NCBI GenBank assembly: GCA_937911505.1
Contig: CALEMF010000015.1
Span: 172,869-236,868 of the forward strand
DNA: 64,000 bases
From: an uncultured Cytophagales bacterium
GTDB lineage: Bacteria; Bacteroidota; Bacteroidia; Cytophagales; Thermonemataceae
Reading direction: 5' to 3'
Position numbers and translations under genes: made by a program. Within the stretch, counting starts at the first letter, position 1. The number at the start of each line of letters is the position of its first letter. This document shows, one piece after another, positions 8,523 through 14,159 of this stretch. The notes beneath the pieces were generated by a model that was not told where the DNA came from, ran no database searches, and saw only the letters and a list, made by a program, of their open reading frames with translations.

Positions 8523-9110
8523 TTTTGGTTTGGTTTTAAATGTTTAAATAGTTGAAAATTTACTGTTTAGTAAATGGGTAGGTATATTATCATAAGCCTG
8601 AGTTGTTTGTTCGTCTTTGTTATGTAGTACAAAAGAGTCAAATGGATTGGCTCAAAAGAATTGAAAAAAGTGATAAGTGTTTTACCACTTAAGAGAATGT
8701 TTAGGAAGTAAACTCTGCATAGTTAACATTTCACGAAATTTTCATCACTTATCCTTCTATTTACCTTTCGTTCATTTTTTGACTGCGTCGAGCTCGCAGG
8801 CTCGGTTAGTTTCGCTGAACTCCACTTCGTTCTGGTTCTTGATGAACCGAGACTCTAGCGAGCTCGGTATAGCCAACCGACGCGGGAGCTCGACGAAGTC
8901 AACCGACCAACGGGAGCTCAGTGCAACTAAATCCAAAGCTTCTGCCCACAAATCCGCCCGCCTCCTCGCTGGATTTTCAGGTCAACACACTTTTTTTAGT
9001 CTTAAAAACAGGCAGCTAGAAAAAAATTAAACATAAATAGGTGGGCAAAGAAAATGACTTCGCTTCTAAATAATCGTGCGTCGAAAAAAATATCTCAAAA
9101 AAACACCCTC
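8523..9110. other. Long non-coding stretch with a degenerate inverted-repeat cluster
   Basis: I see no supportable gene here. The open frame at 8677-9030 has no family features and runs across repeats. The local rise in GC at about 8780-8960 is due to repeated GAGCTC/AACCGA motifs, listed separately. The rest is AT-rich. Confidence 0.5.
8781..8929. repeat. Imperfect inverted and direct repeat cluster
   Basis: The arm at 8781-8806 (begins GACTGCGTCGAGCTC, ends TCGGTT) is an imperfect inverse of 8875-8900 (AACCGA...GAGCTCGACGAAGTC). Partial direct copies of the second arm follow (8901-8929, AACCGA...GGGAGCTC) and also lie inside the loop (8845-8869, AACCGA...GCGAGCTCGG). The pattern resembles short mobile palindromic repeats of Bacteroidota genomes. 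It is unrelated in sequence to the RAYT-linked palindrome near 6.1-6.9 kb. Confidence 0.7.
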
Positions 9111-9146
9111 TATATTTGCAAAGTACAAAAACGTATCTTACATTTG
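9111..9146 (+). promoter_or_regulatory. Two candidate Bacteroidota -7 elements
   Basis: TATATTTG (9111-9118) and TACATTTG (9139-9146) both match TAnnTTTG. Either could start a short transcript that ends at the terminator at 9324-9364. Confidence 0.5.
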
Positions 9147-9174
9147 TAGCGTTAGAAAAATAATAAACAGTTCC

Positions 9175-9297
9175 ATGTTGTATCTATATACATATCGCCT
9201 TAATGATCAGATGCCGTTTCTCCGGTTTGAGAAGCAGGACAATCATCTTGATTTTATGGCTCATTCGGGTATGAATAGATACTTTAAACGGAAATGA
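9175..9297 (+). CDS. Possible 40-residue small protein
   Basis: This ATG frame follows two promoter-like -7 elements by 29-57 bases and ends with TGA 27 bases before a strong terminator, so it lies inside what looks like a complete short transcription unit. The peptide is aromatic and basic (MLYLYTYRLNDQMPF at the start, MNRYFKRK at the end) with no signal peptide and no family I know. The unit could equally be a non-coding RNA. Confidence 0.35.
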   Translation: MLYLYTYRLNDQMPFLRFEKQDNHLDFMAHSGMNRYFKRK

Positions 9298-9323
9298 TAG
9301 AAGTTTAAGAGACTATACATAGA

Positions 9324-9364
9324 AGAAGCCCGAGCAGCCTGCAAAGATGTTCGGGCTTCTTTTA
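9324..9364 (+). terminator. Rho-independent terminator
   Basis: A 10-bp stem AGAAGCCCGA/TCGGGCTTCT with a 17-base loop is followed by TTTT. It closes the short unit starting near 9111 and separates it from the tRNA array. Confidence 0.85.
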
Positions 9365-9408
9365 TGCGCCTACCTGCATCCAGAAAAAGTATTTGATAAA
9401 AGTGTATA

Positions 9409-9434
9409 ATCTAAAAATAGTACAATTTTTAGAT
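9409..9434. other. AT-rich perfect inverted repeat before the tRNA array
   Basis: ATCTAAAAAT and ATTTTTAGAT are separated by AGTACA, about 30 bases upstream of the first tRNA. It could be a protein-binding site or a hairpin in the leader. A second hairpin (CCTTTTC/GAAAAGG, 9449-9467) overlaps the first two bases of tRNA-Tyr. Confidence 0.5.
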
Positions 9435-9465
9435 CGGGAGAAATACGCCCTTTTCAGAAGGAAAA

Positions 9466-9549
9466 GGAGGTACGCCAACGTGGGAGAGTTGGAGCAGTCT
9501 GTAAAACTGCTGCCTTCGGGCTGAGTAGGTTCGAATCCTACTACCTCCA
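9466..9549 (+). tRNA. tRNA-Tyr (GTA)
   Basis: A class II tRNA of 84 nt. The acceptor is GGAGGTA/TACCTCC, the anticodon stem GCAGT/ACTGC with loop CTGTAAA (anticodon GTA), the variable arm is long (TGCCTTCGGGCTGA) and the T-arm is GTAGG/CCTAC. CCA is not encoded; the discriminator is A. First member of the array. Confidence 0.95.
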
Positions 9550-9551
9550 CG

Positions 9552-9687
9552 AAAACAGTGCCGTAGAGAAGCGTTACTTCGACTTTTAATCCGTGGGTTG
9601 TGGGTTCGAGTCCCACCGCGCTCAAAAGGAGCGTGTAGCTCAATAGGTAGAGCAACGTACAGTCGCTTTTCGTTTGTTGCCTGTTTT
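9552..9687 (+). ncRNA. Structured RNA element 1: outer stem enclosing a permuted tRNA-Lys
   Basis: The outer ends pair as AAAACAG (9552-9558) with CTGTTTT (9681-9687). After a bulged T the pairing continues as GC (9560-9561) with GC (9679-9680). A second helix is GAGAAGCG (9566-9573) with CGCTTTTC (9664-9671). Between the helices lies an asymmetric internal loop (CGTA against GTTTGTT). Element 2 at 9981-10108 has the same helices and loop with three compensatory pair changes, so the fold is supported by covariation between the two copies. The enclosed core is the permuted tRNA-Lys listed next. Function is unknown; it may be a processing signal or a protein-binding stem. Confidence 0.75.
9581..9657 (+). 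tRNA. Circularly permuted tRNA-Lys (TTT): 3' half then 5' half
   Basis: Positions 9581-9624 read as tRNA nucleotides 30-73: anticodon loop CTTTTAA, stem TCCGT, T-arm GTGGG/CCCAC with TTCGAGT, acceptor CGCGCTC and discriminator A. A 4-base spacer AAAG follows. Positions 9629-9657 then read as nucleotides 1-29: acceptor GAGCGTG, TA, D-arm GCTC/GAGC with loop AATAGGTA, A26 and ACG. Joining G29 to G30 gives one complete canonical tRNA-Lys (29 + 44 = 73 nt), with no base missing or duplicated. The acceptor forms seven pairs, one of them T·G, and the anticodon stem is restored as ACGGA/TCCGT. Maturation would need cleavage at both junctions and ligation. It could instead be a non-functional fusion of two tandem genes. 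Confidence 0.8.
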
Positions 9688-9690
9688 TAT

Positions 9691-9762
9691 TCGCCCATAG
9701 CTCAGCGGTAGAGCTCCTCACTTTTAATGAGGAAGTCGTAGGTTCGAATCCTACTGGGCGAA
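9691..9762 (+). tRNA. tRNA-Lys (TTT)
   Basis: A normal-order cloverleaf of 72 nt: acceptor TCGCCCA/TGGGCGA, D-arm GCTC/GAGC, anticodon stem CCTCA/TGAGG with loop CTTTTAA, and T-arm GTAGG/CCTAC. Its body differs from the permuted tRNA-Lys just upstream, so the two are not simple duplicates. It starts with T1-A72, which is uncommon. Confidence 0.93.
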
Positions 9763-9766
9763 CAAA

Positions 9767-9824
9767 GGAGTAAAGGAAAAAGGCGCCTAAAACCGTACAC
9801 TATGCACCTTTTACGCTTTACTCC
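9767..9824 (+). ncRNA. Structured hairpin between tRNA-Lys and tRNA-Phe
   Basis: GGAGTAAAG (9767-9775) pairs perfectly with CTTTACTCC (9816-9824). Inside it, AAGGCGC (9780-9786) pairs with GCACCTT (9804-9810) with one mismatch, leaving a 17-base loop. No T-run follows, so it is not an obvious terminator. It has no sequence match to elements 1 and 2, but fills the same kind of position between tRNAs. Confidence 0.5.
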
Positions 9825-9829
9825 ACACT

Positions 9830-9902
9830 GTGGAGGTTGCCAATGTGGTCAAGGCACTGGGCTGAAGCCCCAGCAATGTAGGTTCGATTCCTACCCTTCA
9901 CA
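9830..9902 (+). tRNA. tRNA-Phe (GAA)
   Basis: Acceptor GTGGAGG/CCTTCAC (one G·T), short D-stem GCC/GGC with an 11-base loop containing GG, anticodon stem CTGGG/CCCAG with loop CTGAAGC (anticodon GAA), and T-arm GTAGG/CCTAC with TTCGATT. The discriminator is A. The anticodon is clear, but the D-arm is somewhat irregular. Confidence 0.85.
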
Positions 9903-9907
9903 CACAC

Positions 9908-9979
9908 GGTCGGTTGGTCTAATGGCTACGATACTTGACTGTCTATCAAGTGATACGGGTTCGATTCCCGTACCGACCG
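9908..9979 (+). tRNA. tRNA-Asp (GTC)
   Basis: Acceptor GGTCGGT/ACCGACC, anticodon stem CTTGA/TCAAG with loop CTGTCTA (anticodon GTC), and T-arm ACGGG/CCCGT. The discriminator is G, as expected for Asp. Confidence 0.93.
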
Positions 9980-9980
9980 C

Positions 9981-10108
9981 AAAAAGAGTGTCGTAAAGAA
10001 GTGTTACTTCGTAATTCGTCAGGTTAGAATGTCTGCATTGGGTGCAGGAAGCAGTGGGTGAAAGCCCACAGAAATATGTCATTCACTTTTCGTTTATTAC
10101 CTCTTTTT
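9981..10108 (+). ncRNA. Structured RNA element 2: same outer stem, cloverleaf-like core
   Basis: The outer helix AAAAAGAG/CTCTTTTT (9981-9988 with 10101-10108) continues past a bulged T with GT/AC. The second helix AGAAGTG/CACTTTT joins 9997-10003 to 10084-10090. The internal loop keeps the size and most bases of element 1. The core has three hairpins: ATTC/GAAT with loop GTCAGGTTA (D-arm-like), TCTGC/GCAGG with loop ATTGGGT (like the anticodon arm of tRNA-Pro TGG, with T33 and G37), and GTGGGT/GCCCAC closed by a GAAA tetraloop instead of a T-arm. There is no canonical T-loop, so it is tRNA-like rather than a standard tRNA. A permuted reading (acceptor-like TCTGCAT/GTGCAGG) also exists but is less canonical. 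Confidence 0.7.
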
Positions 10109-10112
10109 ATAC

Positions 10113-10185
10113 GAGGAAGTTCGTCTAAGGGTAAAGATGTCTGATTGTGATTCAGAAGATACGGGTTCGACTCTCGTACTTCCTC
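10113..10185 (+). tRNA. tRNA-His (GTG)
   Basis: The extra G at position -1 (10113) pairs with C73 (10185), the tRNA-His identity pair. Acceptor AGGAAGT/ACTTCCT, anticodon stem TCTGA/TCAGA with loop TTGTGAT (anticodon GTG), and T-arm ACGGG/CTCGT with one G·T. It begins only 4 bases after element 2. Confidence 0.93.
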
Positions 10186-10191
10186 CTAATT

Positions 10192-10263
10192 TGCTCCATC
10201 GTTCAATCGGAAGGATACTTGGCTACGAACCAAGAGATGGGCGTTCGAATCGCTCTGGAGCAA
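10192..10263 (+). tRNA. tRNA-Arg (ACG), second type
   Basis: Acceptor TGCTCCA/TGGAGCA, anticodon stem CTTGG/CCAAG with loop CTACGAA (anticodon ACG), and T-arm GGGCG/CGCTC with TTCGAAT. The discriminator is A. The body is clearly different from tRNA-Arg(ACG) at 3130-3203 although the anticodon is the same, which suggests separate origins. Confidence 0.9.
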
Positions 10264-10268
10264 CGCAT

Positions 10269-10339
10269 TGCCTTCTCGTCTAGCGGCAGGACGCCTCCCT
10301 TTGAAGGAGAAGAGGGTGGTTCGAATCCACCGAAGGCAA
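10269..10339 (+). tRNA. tRNA-Gln (TTG)
   Basis: Acceptor TGCCTTC/GAAGGCA (T1-A72 is usual for Gln), anticodon loop CTTTGAA (anticodon TTG) with stem CCTCC/GGAGA, and T-arm GGTGG/CCACC with TTCGAAT. The discriminator is A. Confidence 0.9.
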
Positions 10340-10347
10340 CTCAATTT

Positions 10348-10430
10348 TGCGGAATGTCAGAAGTGGTTATCTGGGTGGTCTCATAAGCCATTGCCTTTGT
10401 GCTTCGTGGGTTCGATTCCCACTTCCGCAA
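10348..10430 (+). tRNA. Class II tRNA with anticodon CAT (Leu-like body)
   Basis: 83 nt with acceptor TGCGGAA/TTCCGCA, D-stem CAGA/TCTG, anticodon stem GTGGT/GCCAT with loop CTCATAA (anticodon CAT), a 14-base variable region (TGCCTTTGTGCTTC) and T-arm GTGGG/CCCAC with TTCGATT. CAT normally belongs to short-variable-arm tRNAs (Met, or Ile after lysidine modification). The long variable region and its TGCCTTTG sequence are typical of Leu tRNAs. Three bases instead of two lie between the acceptor and D-stem. Amino-acid identity cannot be told from sequence. Confidence 0.7.
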
Positions 10431-10447
10431 CAGAATAATGAACGTAA

Positions 10448-11020
10448 ATGATGGAAGTGTATTACAATGGTTGTTTGGTGATTTTTCGTACTTTTTATGA
10501 CGCGCTCTTTTGTGAGCACGCTTTTGAGACCTTACAAAATGAGGTGAAGTGGTTAAGTAAGCACTATCACAATGCTGATGGAAGCACGGTATACTTACCA
10601 AGGTTAACGGCCAACTATGGAGAGGAGTCCTATGATTACTCAGGGCTTACCTTCCAGCCCGTGCCTTGGACGCCTTTCTTAACCCGTCTAAAAGCAGATG
10701 CCGATGCGCTAGCAAAAGAAAACTTTAATGCACTAGTGCTTCAGTTATACAGAGATGGGAAAGACCGCGTCGGTTGGCACGCTGATGAGGACGCTTGTGT
10801 GGGGCAGAATCCTAGCATCGTTTCCATCTCGTTTGGTGAGACGCGTAGCTTCTGGCTTAAAGAGAAAACAAGGGCAAGCGAGGTACTAAAACTGACCCTA
10901 CAAGCAGGCGATGTGGTACTGATGCAAGGAACCTTACAACACGCGTATTTGCATAAAGTCCCTTCAGAAGAAGAGAAAAGCGCAAGGATTAATCTCACTT
11001 TTAGGAAAGTGATTACTTAA
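10448..11020 (+). CDS. AlkB-family Fe(II)/2-oxoglutarate dioxygenase
   Basis: 190 residues. AlkB-type enzymes oxidatively remove alkyl groups from nucleobases in DNA or RNA. The metal-binding set is visible: H111-A-D113 in GWHADED and a distal His in TLQHAYLHKV (H165 or H169). The 2-oxoglutarate-binding Arg lies in RINLTFR near the C-terminus. NALVLQLYRDGKDRVGWH and PSIVSISFGETRSFWL are typical of the short bacterial AlkB homologues like human ALKBH2/3. The gene starts 18 bases after the last tRNA of the array and lies 126 bases before rtcB, so it fits an RNA-repair island. A role in tRNA repair is inference; it may be a DNA repair enzyme. Confidence 0.9.
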   Translation: MMEVYYNGCLVIFRTFYDALFCEHAFETLQNEVKWLSKHYHNADGSTVYLPRLTANYGEESYDYSGLTFQPVPWTPFLTRLKADADALAKENFNALVLQLYRDGKDRVGWHADEDACVGQNPSIVSISFGETRSFWLKEKTRASEVLKLTLQAGDVVLMQGTLQHAYLHKVPSEEEKSARINLTFRKVIT

Positions 11021-11118
11021 TAGTAAATTAAAATACTTTGAAAAATAGAGTTTAAAGGTAAATAATATGAAAGTAAGCTACAATATGCATAATCATTATC
11101 AGAAAAAATTTAAAGAGC

Positions 11119-11130
11119 GGGCAAAAGCCC
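11119..11130 (+). other. Small GC hairpin before rtcB
   Basis: GGGC-AAAA-GCCC lies 16 bases upstream of the chosen rtcB start, in an otherwise AT-rich leader. It might influence translation; there is no T-run. Confidence 0.3.
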
Positions 11131-11146
11131 CTACAAACACGTGAAT

Positions 11147-12598
11147 ATGAAATTAAGAATTAATAATAGTGAATTAAAACCCTACTTTCAGCACAAGGAG
11201 CTGCTTAAAAAAGCAGGCCGCTTGGCGAAAAAATTGCTGAAAAGCCGTCAATATACCAAAAAAGAGGTACTTGCGGTCTATGAGCAACTGGTACAGACAC
11301 CAGAGGACTACGTAAAGGACGAGGTTTTTGGAGAAATTGCTGAACTGACCTTAGCATTGCAACCCATTGTACCTGAAAAAGATATGCCTTTTTATTCCTT
11401 ACGAGACGAGGCGCTGCCTTATCAAGTATTTGGAGAGGCAGGGATTGGAAAAAATGCGTTGGATCAAATGGAAGTTGCCATGAAACTACCCGTTACGGTA
11501 GCGGGTGCGTTGATGCCCGATGCCCATCAAGGCTATGGCTTACCGATTGGCGGTGTGTTAGCCACGGAAGCAGATAAAATCATTCCCTATGCCGTGGGGG
11601 TAGACATTGCGTGTAGAATGAGCTTGAGTGTGTTTGATATAGAAAGCACCTATTTGGAGCAACGCAAACCCACCTTCAAGAACTATTTAGGCGAGCATAC
11701 TTACTTTGGTATTGCGGCTAAGAATGATCAACCGTTAGAAGATGCGATCTGGGAGCATCCTGGCTGGAATACCATTCCTTTTGTAAAGAGCTTGCTAGCC
11801 AAGGCACAAAAGCAAATTGGGACGTCTGGTACAGGTAATCACTTTGTAGAGTGGGGTTTTTTAGAAGTGCTAGAGAACAGTGCCGATTTGGCGTACTTAC
11901 CAAAAGGAAAATACGTGGCTTTGCTTTCTCACTCAGGCTCAAGAGGGTTTGGAGCCAATATCGCCAACCATTACACCCAACTTGCCCGCGAGATGACAGG
12001 GTTACCGAGAGAGGCGCAACATTTAGCCTGGCTCGATCTAGCTACTGCTGAAGGGCAGGAGTATTGGATCGCTATGAATCTAGCAGGCGCATATGCACAG
12101 GCTTGTCATCAGCAAATTCATCGGCGGCTTGCCAAGGCATTAGGAAAGAAGCCTTTACTCACGATAGAAAACCATCATAATTTTGCTTGGAAAGAGCAAC
12201 TTCCTAATGGACAAGAGGTGATGGTACACAGAAAAGGTGCTACGCCTGCACATAAAGGTGAGTTAGGGATTATTCCCGCCTCTATGCTAGAGCCAGGCTT
12301 TATCGTAAGAGGAAGAGGGGAAAAAGCGGCCTTGCAATCTGCTTCACACGGAGCAGGTAGGGCGATGAGTCGGCGGAAAGCACGCAATACCTTCACGATG
12401 CACGAGATTAAGAAGCAGTTGCAGCAGAAAGGTATTAAGCTGATGGGCGGCGATGTAGACGAATCACCAGGTGCTTACAAAAATATCAACGAGGTAATGA
12501 ATGCGCAGCAAGATTTAGTGGATATTCTCGCAAGGTTTATTCCTCGAGTTGTACGAATGGCCGAAGCTGAGCAAAACAAGAAAGGTTGGGAGGGGTAA
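11147..12598 (+). CDS. rtcB: RNA ligase RtcB
   Basis: 483 residues. RtcB uses GTP and Mn2+ to join RNA 2',3'-cyclic-phosphate or 3'-phosphate ends to 5'-OH ends, and is the tRNA-splicing ligase of archaea and animals. The active-site set is complete: C156 in GVDIACRMS, H232 in GTGNHFVEW, H262 in LLSHSGSRGFG, the His pair 343-344 in ENHHNF, and the guanylated H401 in SASHGAGR. I preferred ATG 11147 over GTG 11141. The gene follows the tRNA array and alkB on the same strand and precedes a PcfJ-like gene. No RtcA, archease or RtcR is encoded nearby. The neighbouring permuted tRNA is an obvious candidate substrate, but this is inference. Confidence 0.97.
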   Translation: MKLRINNSELKPYFQHKELLKKAGRLAKKLLKSRQYTKKEVLAVYEQLVQTPEDYVKDEVFGEIAELTLALQPIVPEKDMPFYSLRDEALPYQVFGEAGIGKNALDQMEVAMKLPVTVAGALMPDAHQGYGLPIGGVLATEADKIIPYAVGVDIACRMSLSVFDIESTYLEQRKPTFKNYLGEHTYFGIAAKNDQPLEDAIWEHPGWNTIPFVKSLLAKAQKQIGTSGTGNHFVEWGFLEVLENSADLAYLPKGKYVALLSHSGSRGFGANIANHYTQLAREMTGLPREAQHLAWLDLATAEGQEYWIAMNLAGAYAQACHQQIHRRLAKALGKKPLLTIENHHNFAWKEQLPNGQEVMVHRKGATPAHKGELGIIPASMLEPGFIVRGRGEKAALQSASHGAGRAMSRRKARNTFTMHEIKKQLQQKGIKLMGGDVDESPGAYKNINEVMNAQQDLVDILARFIPRVVRMAEAEQNKKGWEG

Positions 12599-12797
12599 GC
12601 CTCCATTCTAATTTAATTTCTCACATATAAAATTTTCAAACATGCGACTATTAACCATACAACTTATTGTCAAACGATGTCTGCTAGCCAGACCCTACAG
12701 TTTATGTGTAAACGAGCGCTAATAGCTACCTAAAATAAAGCAGGCCACTTTTAATAGATAGCAGCCTCGTGGAATAGACTGTACAGACTCCTGCCTG

Positions 12798-14153
12798 ATG
12801 TTAGCACATACACTTCATAAGCTACAAGGGAGTCATTTATCTATTAATCAAGTTTTAAATAAATGCTTTATGGGAAATTTACATAAAACAAAAAAAGTCC
12901 CACTATATATTAAAAAAGAGAAAAGTCTCAGTATTCGTAGAGAAAAAGAGCAAGCGTACATACAAACCTTAAAAATTCCGAAGCGTGTTGAAAAAGTCTT
13001 TCTGAAAAATATCGAACTCATTTTTGCAGGAAAAGCTTATCAAGCCTCGCCTGTTTTTGAGCAAATCGAGAAAGATTATAAAGCACTCAAAAAACTCACA
13101 AATTGTAAGGAACAGTATGTATTACTGCTTAAAACATTGTATAAAAAGAGATGTACCGCTTTGTTGGAGAGCAAGCCCTACGTGGCTGCTTTAAAACACT
13201 TAGCTGAACACAGCGCCGTATTTGTACGATCTGTAAACACTTGGCAGCGTAAAAGTCATAACGTAGAGAAGCAGTTTACCTCTTTGGTAGAACACTTGTT
13301 CGCACGTTACAAGACGCCCAAGTTTTTAGTTACCGCTTGGCTAGGTGATCAAGCGCACTACAGAGCATGGTACATCAATATTGCCCAAGGTATGTCGGTA
13401 AGGAAGCAACCTTCCCTACCTTTTGTGATGACGAAAAAGATGGCGAAGTATTTCTTGCAAACGCCCGATTACTACACCATTCCTGAAGCACTTCGCTATG
13501 CGCAAGTACTGGGCTTGGGAGGAAACAAGCGGTTGGTGAAATACATTAATGGCTCTTATCTAGGAAGAAATAACTTTGAGGAAGAATACTTCTGGAGCCA
13601 GATGATTCAGTTTTTTGTGAAAGCAGGGATGTTTGATTACGAGCGTGTTGAAGAAATCGTCGATTATGTTCGTGAAGAACGAAGAACGAACCAAAACTAC
13701 TCCCTAAAGGGACGTACGATTAACGCCTTGTTGCGTCAGACACAAGCTTGGCATGAGGAAATGAACCGCCGCTGGAATCGTGGAGGAACTTATATCTGGA
13801 AAACCTGTGGTATTGAGGGCTTTGGTTTGGAAGAGGGTACACTACAACCTCCAAAAACTTACTGGATTCGTGAGTTGCTTTCTTCTAAGGAACTACAAAT
13901 GGAAGGGAAAAAGCATAACCACTGTGTGGCTAGTTATGCACTTGGTTGTTACCAAAAACGTTGTGCTATCTATTCTCTTTATGTAGAAGAGTTTGCTTGT
14001 GAAACGTCGCTCATTACCATCGAGGTAAGCTTGGTAGATAAAACGATTGTACAAGCCAGAGGAAAGTACAATCGCTCTATGAAGCCCAACGAGCGACGTA
14101 TTGTCGCTTTGTGGGCAGCACAAGAAGCGTTGACTATTTCTAAGTGGGTATAA
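12798..14153 (+). CDS. PcfJ-like protein
   Basis: Up to 451 residues; an internal ATG at 12870 is an alternative start. The N-terminal two thirds are helical and basic. The C-terminal part carries the pattern of PcfJ-domain proteins (ELLSSKELQMEGKKHNHCV, CYQKRCAIYSLYV, VQARGKYNRSMKP). PcfJ was first noted on conjugative plasmids and its molecular function is unknown. Conserved His and Cys residues in KKHNHCVASYALGCYQKRC could form a metal or catalytic site. It follows rtcB on the same strand after 199 bases. A partnership with RtcB or the structured RNAs is only suggested by position. Confidence 0.75.
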   Translation: MLAHTLHKLQGSHLSINQVLNKCFMGNLHKTKKVPLYIKKEKSLSIRREKEQAYIQTLKIPKRVEKVFLKNIELIFAGKAYQASPVFEQIEKDYKALKKLTNCKEQYVLLLKTLYKKRCTALLESKPYVAALKHLAEHSAVFVRSVNTWQRKSHNVEKQFTSLVEHLFARYKTPKFLVTAWLGDQAHYRAWYINIAQGMSVRKQPSLPFVMTKKMAKYFLQTPDYYTIPEALRYAQVLGLGGNKRLVKYINGSYLGRNNFEEEYFWSQMIQFFVKAGMFDYERVEEIVDYVREERRTNQNYSLKGRTINALLRQTQAWHEEMNRRWNRGGTYIWKTCGIEGFGLEEGTLQPPKTYWIRELLSSKELQMEGKKHNHCVASYALGCYQKRCAIYSLYVEEFACETSLITIEVSLVDKTIVQARGKYNRSMKPNERRIVALWAAQEALTISKWV

Positions 14154-14159
14154 GGATAG

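Noticed and set aside
8677..9030. 117-codon open frame on the plus strand
   Set aside because: It crosses the GAGCTC repeat cluster, has no family features, signal peptide or start signal, and its composition follows the repeats.
9362..10386. Several open frames of 60-120 codons over the tRNA array on both strands
   Set aside because: Their sequences are translations of tRNA genes (for example VGLEPTTHGLK is a T-arm read backwards), a well-known artefact.
12599..12797. CTTTTAA at about 12750 between rtcB and the PcfJ-like gene, considered as another tRNA-Lys half
   Set aside because: Only the seven-base loop matches; no acceptor, T-arm or D-arm sequence is nearby.
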